From: a bacterium
Lineage (GTDB): Bacteria > Patescibacteriota > Saccharimonadia > Saccharimonadales > UBA4665
Assembly (NCBI GenBank): GCA_021788675.1
Contig: JAJYKI010000026.1
Location: forward strand, 1 to 8,354
Reading direction: 5' to 3'
Length of the DNA: 8,354 nt
Shown here: in pieces, positions 5,557 to 8,354 of the stretch
How positions within the stretch are numbered: the stretch's first letter is position 1
How the letters are laid out: each line of letters begins with the position of its first letter
The notes under the pieces: generated by a model
Told to the model about the DNA's origin: nothing
Database searches by the model: none
What the model saw: the letters and a program-made list of their open reading frames with translations, nothing else
Made by a program: the position numbers and the translations under genes

Positions 5557-6750
5557 ATGGACGAGACTTATGTGCCCTTAGCCGACCGGATGCGACCGAC
5601 AAAACTCGACCAGGTGATTGGGCAAATGCATATAACGGCCAGCGGTAAACTACTGAATAAACTGGCCGCCGATAAACACCCGATCAGCCTAATTTTCTGG
5701 GGTCCTCCGGGAAGCGGCAAGACGACTCTAGCCAGGATTATAGCCAGTGAAACCAACGCTGATTTTATTGAATTATCTGCTGTAGCCTCAGGCAAAAAAG
5801 ACGTTATGGCGGTTATTGACAAGGCTAAATCCAATCAGTTATTTAAAAAGACTACGGTTTTGTTCGTAGACGAAATTCACCGTTTCAATAAAGCCCAGCA
5901 AGACGCATTTCTGCCCTATGTCGAAAACGGTACCATCATACTAATCGGCGCTACCACTGAAAATCCCAGTTTTGAAGTTATTCCGGCCCTGCTCAGCCGC
6001 TGCCGGGTAGTCGTATTAAACAGCCTGAGCGAAGCCGACGTTAAGACTATAATCGAACAGGCCGCCCGCAAATTGAAAGTCAGCCAAACTAAACTCCCCA
6101 ATAAAATTATCGACTTACTCGCTTCACTTAGCAACGGGGACGGCCGCTACGGCCTTAACCTGTTGGAATTGAGTCTTAATCTGGCCGGGGAAAAGCCCGT
6201 CAACCGCGCTATCGTCATGATGGCGGCCCAAAAACAAATACCACTGCACGATAAATCCGGCGAATCGCACTATAACCTGATTAGCGCGTTTATTAAAAGT
6301 CTGCGCGGTGGCAACGTGAGTGCTGCCTACTATTACATGGCTAGATTATTGCAAGGCGGCGAAGATCCGAAATTCATTGCCCGAAGGATGATTATTTTTG
6401 CCAGCGAAGATATAGGTTTGGCGGCTCCGGCCGCGCTTAATTTGGCAGTATCGACATTTTTAGCGGTTGAGCGTATTGGCTTGCCGGAAGCTGAATACAA
6501 TCTGTATCATTGTGCAGCAGTCTTGGCCAAAGCGCCTAAGTCACGTCAGGTTGCCGAGAGTATGGTAAAAGCCAAACTCGCGGCCGAACAATACCCTAAT
6601 CTCAATGTGCCGCTCCACTTAAGAAACGCACCGACTAAATTGATGAAAGAACTTGGGTATAACAAGGATTACCACTGGCAAGCCGGCTATAAACCGCAGC
6701 AGGGCTTTTTACCGCCCGAACTGAGTGACCTGGACATATTTAACGACTGA
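5557..6750 (+). CDS. rarA: Replication-associated recombination protein A (RarA/MgsA) AAA+ ATPase
   Basis: A 397-residue clamp-loader-like AAA+ ATPase that acts at stalled replication forks. From this start: PLADRMRPTKLDQVIGQ (7-23), the typical family opening; Walker A GPPGSGKTT (49-57); Walker B VLFVDEIHRFNKAQQDAFLP (101-120); sensor 1 GATTENPSFEV (131-141); and the Ser-Arg-Cys box at 147-149, where the Arg is the likely arginine finger. The C-terminal MgsA region has KFIARRMIIFASEDIGLA and VPLHLRNAPTKLMKELGY. Slightly shorter than E. coli RarA (about 447). The frame is open from 5497, but the ATG at 5557 is preferred: it gives the family N-terminus, sits 9 bp after TATAAT, and avoids overlap with the glycosylase start. 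Its 3' end overlaps the hydrolase by 11 bp on the opposite strand. Confidence 0.96.
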   Translation: MDETYVPLADRMRPTKLDQVIGQMHITASGKLLNKLAADKHPISLIFWGPPGSGKTTLARIIASETNADFIELSAVASGKKDVMAVIDKAKSNQLFKKTTVLFVDEIHRFNKAQQDAFLPYVENGTIILIGATTENPSFEVIPALLSRCRVVVLNSLSEADVKTIIEQAARKLKVSQTKLPNKIIDLLASLSNGDGRYGLNLLELSLNLAGEKPVNRAIVMMAAQKQIPLHDKSGESHYNLISAFIKSLRGGNVSAAYYYMARLLQGGEDPKFIARRMIIFASEDIGLAAPAALNLAVSTFLAVERIGLPEAEYNLYHCAAVLAKAPKSRQVAESMVKAKLAAEQYPNLNVPLHLRNAPTKLMKELGYNKDYHWQAGYKPQQGFLPPELSDLDIFND

Positions 6751-7471
6751 TGGAGTTATCTAAAAACTCAAGCGTCCGTCTCCAGGCATCGGTTGCGGCC
6801 GTCTTGTCATAGGCATAAGGATTCGTGTCATTAAAGAAAGCGTGCCCGGTATTGGCGTATACCCGGTAACTGAAATCCACGCTGGCTGCATGCATACGGT
6901 TTTCAAGATCGGGCAGTTCCGTAGCCAAGCCGCGGTCGTTTTCACCGTAAAAAGCCAGGATTGGTGTGTTGATTTGGCGTAGTTTTTCAACCGGATGCCC
7001 GCAATGCCCGTAAAACGGTACCGCCGCTTTTAGTCTCGGTTCGACTACGGCCAGATTAAAACAGTAGCTGCCACCAAAACAAAATCCGACTATACCGACA
7101 CGCTGCTTAACTGCCGGGCTGGCATATAACGCGTTAAAGACGGCTTGTAGTTTTATGATTGTTTTAGCCGTAAATTCAGGCGTTTGAGTCGGCTGCATCA
7201 ATTCCATTAAAACCGGCTGGACTGCACTTCTTTTTTCAGGGTTAAAAAGATCGTGTTGCATTTGCTCATCAACTTTTTCTTTGATTGCCATTCCCGACAA
7301 TAATTCCGGTGCATAGACCAAATAACCCTGACGCGCAAATCGATCGGCAACGTCTTTAGTATGATTATTAAGTCCCCATATCTCATGAATTACGATTAAA
7401 CCACCCTTAACTTCCTGACTAGGTTCAGCCACATAGACTTCTGTATCGTCAATTTTTATAACTTTTGACAT
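6740..7471 (-). CDS. Dienelactone hydrolase family protein
   Basis: A 243-residue cytoplasmic alpha/beta hydrolase of the dienelactone hydrolase family (PF01738 type). The Cys-Asp-His triad is visible: nucleophile Cys131 in GFCFGG, Asp179 in GENDRG and His210 in NTGHAFFND. Glu30 in HEIWGLN matches the conserved Glu near the nucleophile in characterised enzymes. Length is normal for the family (about 230-250). The classical member hydrolyses dienelactone in chlorocatechol breakdown, but no aromatic-degradation genes are nearby, so the substrate here is unknown; a general ester or lactone hydrolase is more likely. There is no signal peptide or membrane segment. The start ATG 7471 gives a standard family N-terminus (MSKVIKIDDTEVYV). 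A GAGGAG site lies 15 bp upstream, farther than usual, with a two-codon ORF between. Confidence 0.93.
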   Translation of the reverse strand: MSKVIKIDDTEVYVAEPSQEVKGGLIVIHEIWGLNNHTKDVADRFARQGYLVYAPELLSGMAIKEKVDEQMQHDLFNPEKRSAVQPVLMELMQPTQTPEFTAKTIIKLQAVFNALYASPAVKQRVGIVGFCFGGSYCFNLAVVEPRLKAAVPFYGHCGHPVEKLRQINTPILAFYGENDRGLATELPDLENRMHAASVDFSYRVYANTGHAFFNDTNPYAYDKTAATDAWRRTLEFLDNSISR

Positions 7472-7474
7472 AAC

Positions 7475-7492
7475 TTATTTCATCTACTCCTC
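7475..7492 (-). promoter_or_regulatory. Shine-Dalgarno plus two-codon mini-ORF upstream of the hydrolase
   Basis: On the minus strand GAGGAG (7492-7487) is followed by TAG, then ATG AAA TAA (7483-7475), then GTT and the hydrolase ATG at 7471. The mini-ORF is in frame with the gene but closed by TAA. The strong ribosome site is 3 bp from the mini-ORF start and 15 bp from the gene start, so neither spacing is ideal. The arrangement could allow re-initiation or simply be a displaced site. Confidence 0.4.
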
Positions 7493-7494
7493 TT

Positions 7495-7526
7495 AGCTTT
7501 AAATTTAAGTATACCGCCTTAAAGCT
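7495..7526. repeat. Inverted repeat spanning the hydrolase -10, possible operator
   Basis: AGCTTTAA (7495-7502) and TTAAAGCT (7519-7526) are perfect 8-bp inverted arms separated by 16 bp, with the TATACT inside the spacer. A regulator bound to both arms would cover the promoter. The region is AT-rich, so chance is possible. Confidence 0.25.
7508..7513 (-). promoter_or_regulatory. Candidate -10 of the hydrolase gene
   Basis: TATACT on the minus strand, 36 bp before the hydrolase ATG, giving an expected leader of about 30 bases that contains the GAGGAG site. No good -35 is seen. It is flanked by the inverted repeat at 7495-7526. Confidence 0.4.
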
Positions 7527-7594
7527 TTGAATTTCCTAAAACTCTTGTTTTGCAGCCGGCCAATCGTTAAGATTTAGTAACCATATATATAAGT

Positions 7595-7600
7595 TAAAAT
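7595..7600 (+). promoter_or_regulatory. -10 element before the CNNM-like gene
   Basis: TAAAAT at 7595-7600, 6 bp before an ATG at 7607 that opens an eight-codon ORF, and 29 bp before the CNNM ATG at 7630. An upstream TATATA run (7584-7589 region) offers an alternative. The -35 is unclear. Confidence 0.4.
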
Positions 7601-7606
7601 AAATAT

Positions 7607-7633
7607 ATGATCTCGGAAACGCAGAATTCATGA
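7607..7633 (+). other. Eight-codon leader ORF overlapping the CNNM-like start
   Basis: ATG at 7607 reads M-I-S-E-T-Q-N-S and stops at TGA 7631-7633, which overlaps the CNNM start codon in an ATGA arrangement typical of translational coupling. The ATG lies 6 bp after TAAAAT, so it would sit at the very 5' end of the mRNA. There is no protein homology to support it; the case rests on position alone. Confidence 0.35.
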
Positions 7634-8354
7634 ATCAGCTAACCACTTTTTTAATGGTAGCCTTGCTGCTTTTTCTGTCAGCAATTTATTCTGGCCTGAA
7701 TATTTCCTTTATGTCTTTAAGTGTAAGCGAATTAAGGCGGGCCGCCAAAATCGGGAATAATAAGGCCCAAAAGTTGCTCAAGATTAGGCGTCGGGGTCAT
7801 CTTGTGTTGTCTAGCGTCCTCATAATTAATATCGCCACGATTTCTGCCAACTCACTACTACTTAACCGCTATATAGTCAGTTGGCTGGCAGGCGTGATAG
7901 CTACGCTACTTACGGTCATCCTGGCCGAAATTATTCCGCAATCCATCTTTATACGCAGTCCATTGAAATACTCTTATAGATTCAGAGCTTTTTTAATAGG
8001 CGGCACTATTTTAACCTATCCGTTGAGCAAACCGCTTGAAATACTACTTAACCGGCTCTTGCCTTCGGGGCAAGCAAAATTATTCTCCAGACAAGAACTC
8101 GGCGTCATTATCGCCGAACAATATGACAATAAATCGTCAGAGCTGGATGAAGACGAAATCGATATTATGCGTGGCGCGTTAAGTTTGAGCGAAAAAAGAA
8201 CTAAAGACATCATGGTACCAATTGATCAGGTTTTTTATGTTCATCCCGAAACATTAATCGACGATGACTTTATTGAACGGGCACGCAATCAGGGCTACAG
8301 CCGGATACCGGTTTTTAATAAGGAACTTAGCGAATGCTTAGGCATAGTTATGTT
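7630..8354 (+). CDS. CNNM / HlyC-CorC family membrane protein (DUF21 plus CBS), 3' truncated by window edge
   Basis: An open frame from ATG 7630 to the window end (241 complete codons), truncated. The N-terminal half is a DUF21/CNNM transmembrane domain: hydrophobic segments at about 5-27, 57-77, 83-103 and 118-138; YSGLNISFMSLSVSELRR (20-37); and ILAEIIPQS (97-105), the counterpart of the conserved GEIIPQ/K motif. Then comes an acidic helix region, ELDEDEIDIMRGALSLSEKRTKDIMVP (171-197), which leads into the first CBS domain (VHPETLIDDDFIERARNQGYSRIPVF). The family comprises putative Mg2+ or divalent-cation transporters, with the CBS pair sensing nucleotides; transport by this copy is inferred. 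The missing part should hold the rest of the CBS pair and perhaps a C-terminal CorC/HlyC domain. The start lacks a clear Shine-Dalgarno (only GGAA about 12 bp upstream) and overlaps a small leader ORF as ATGA. Confidence 0.88.
   Translation, partial: MNQLTTFLMVALLLFLSAIYSGLNISFMSLSVSELRRAAKIGNNKAQKLLKIRRRGHLVLSSVLIINIATISANSLLLNRYIVSWLAGVIATLLTVILAEIIPQSIFIRSPLKYSYRFRAFLIGGTILTYPLSKPLEILLNRLLPSGQAKLFSRQELGVIIAEQYDNKSSELDEDEIDIMRGALSLSEKRTKDIMVPIDQVFYVHPETLIDDDFIERARNQGYSRIPVFNKELSECLGIVM

Noticed and set aside
5516..5602. Extended N-terminus of the glycosylase up to 5602
   Set aside because: It would overlap the rarA start and its promoter, and the added residues do not resemble the family; the ATG pair at 5515/5512 fits better.
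5568..5834. An 88-codon minus-strand open frame inside rarA
   Set aside because: It overlaps the Walker A region of rarA on the other strand and has no motif or promoter of its own.
8016..8213. A 65-codon minus-strand open frame inside the CNNM-like gene
   Set aside because: Its serine-rich translation is the antisense of the acidic and CBS region, and it has no independent support.

Overview
This window is a gene-dense stretch of bacterial chromosome carrying nine protein-coding genes. The first is cut by the left edge and the last by the right edge. No RNA gene, insertion sequence, prophage gene or CRISPR array was seen. The set includes a lysine/arginine-rich single-pass CapA-like protein, a VanY-type D,D-carboxypeptidase, a YkuD L,D-transpeptidase with a conserved extracytoplasmic cysteine pair, RmuC, an MPG-type glycosylase, RarA and dienelactone hydrolase. 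Together with very short intergenic regions, mid-range base composition and TGA used as a stop, this suggests a candidate-phyla-radiation (Patescibacteria) genome, most like Saccharibacteria (TM7). That placement is inference from protein style, not a database result.

Layout from left to right: the C-terminal part of a GH63-like glycosidase (+); rmuC (-); a CapA-like membrane-anchored protein (+); a VanY-like carboxypeptidase (-); a YkuD L,D-transpeptidase (+); a 3-methyladenine DNA glycosylase (-); rarA/mgsA (+); a dienelactone hydrolase (-); and a CNNM/HlyC-CorC-type DUF21-CBS membrane protein (+). The strand alternates at every gene, so there are no co-directional pairs and each gene needs its own promoter. 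Three of the four convergent junctions overlap at their 3' ends by 7 to 12 bp. The fourth, between the L,D-transpeptidase and the glycosylase, holds two perfect 9-bp hairpins. One of these is followed by five T on the minus strand and is a good intrinsic terminator for the glycosylase.

The four divergent intergenic regions are short (84, 86, 41 and 158 bp). In most of them a -10-like hexamer (TATAAT, TATATT or TAAAAT) lies only 6 to 9 bp before an ATG with no Shine-Dalgarno sequence, which points to leaderless or nearly leaderless mRNAs. The exceptions are the L,D-transpeptidase, which has an AAGGA site, and the hydrolase, which has a GAGGAG site oddly placed before a two-codon mini-ORF. The CNNM gene is preceded by an eight-codon ORF that itself looks leaderless and overlaps the CNNM start as ATGA.

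Two themes run through the genes. One is envelope work (CapA-like, VanY, YkuD and the CNNM transporter-like protein). The other is DNA maintenance (RmuC, the glycosylase and RarA). No obviously new multi-gene system is visible. The most interesting signals are the transcription and translation architecture and the altered active-site motifs in the CapA-like protein.
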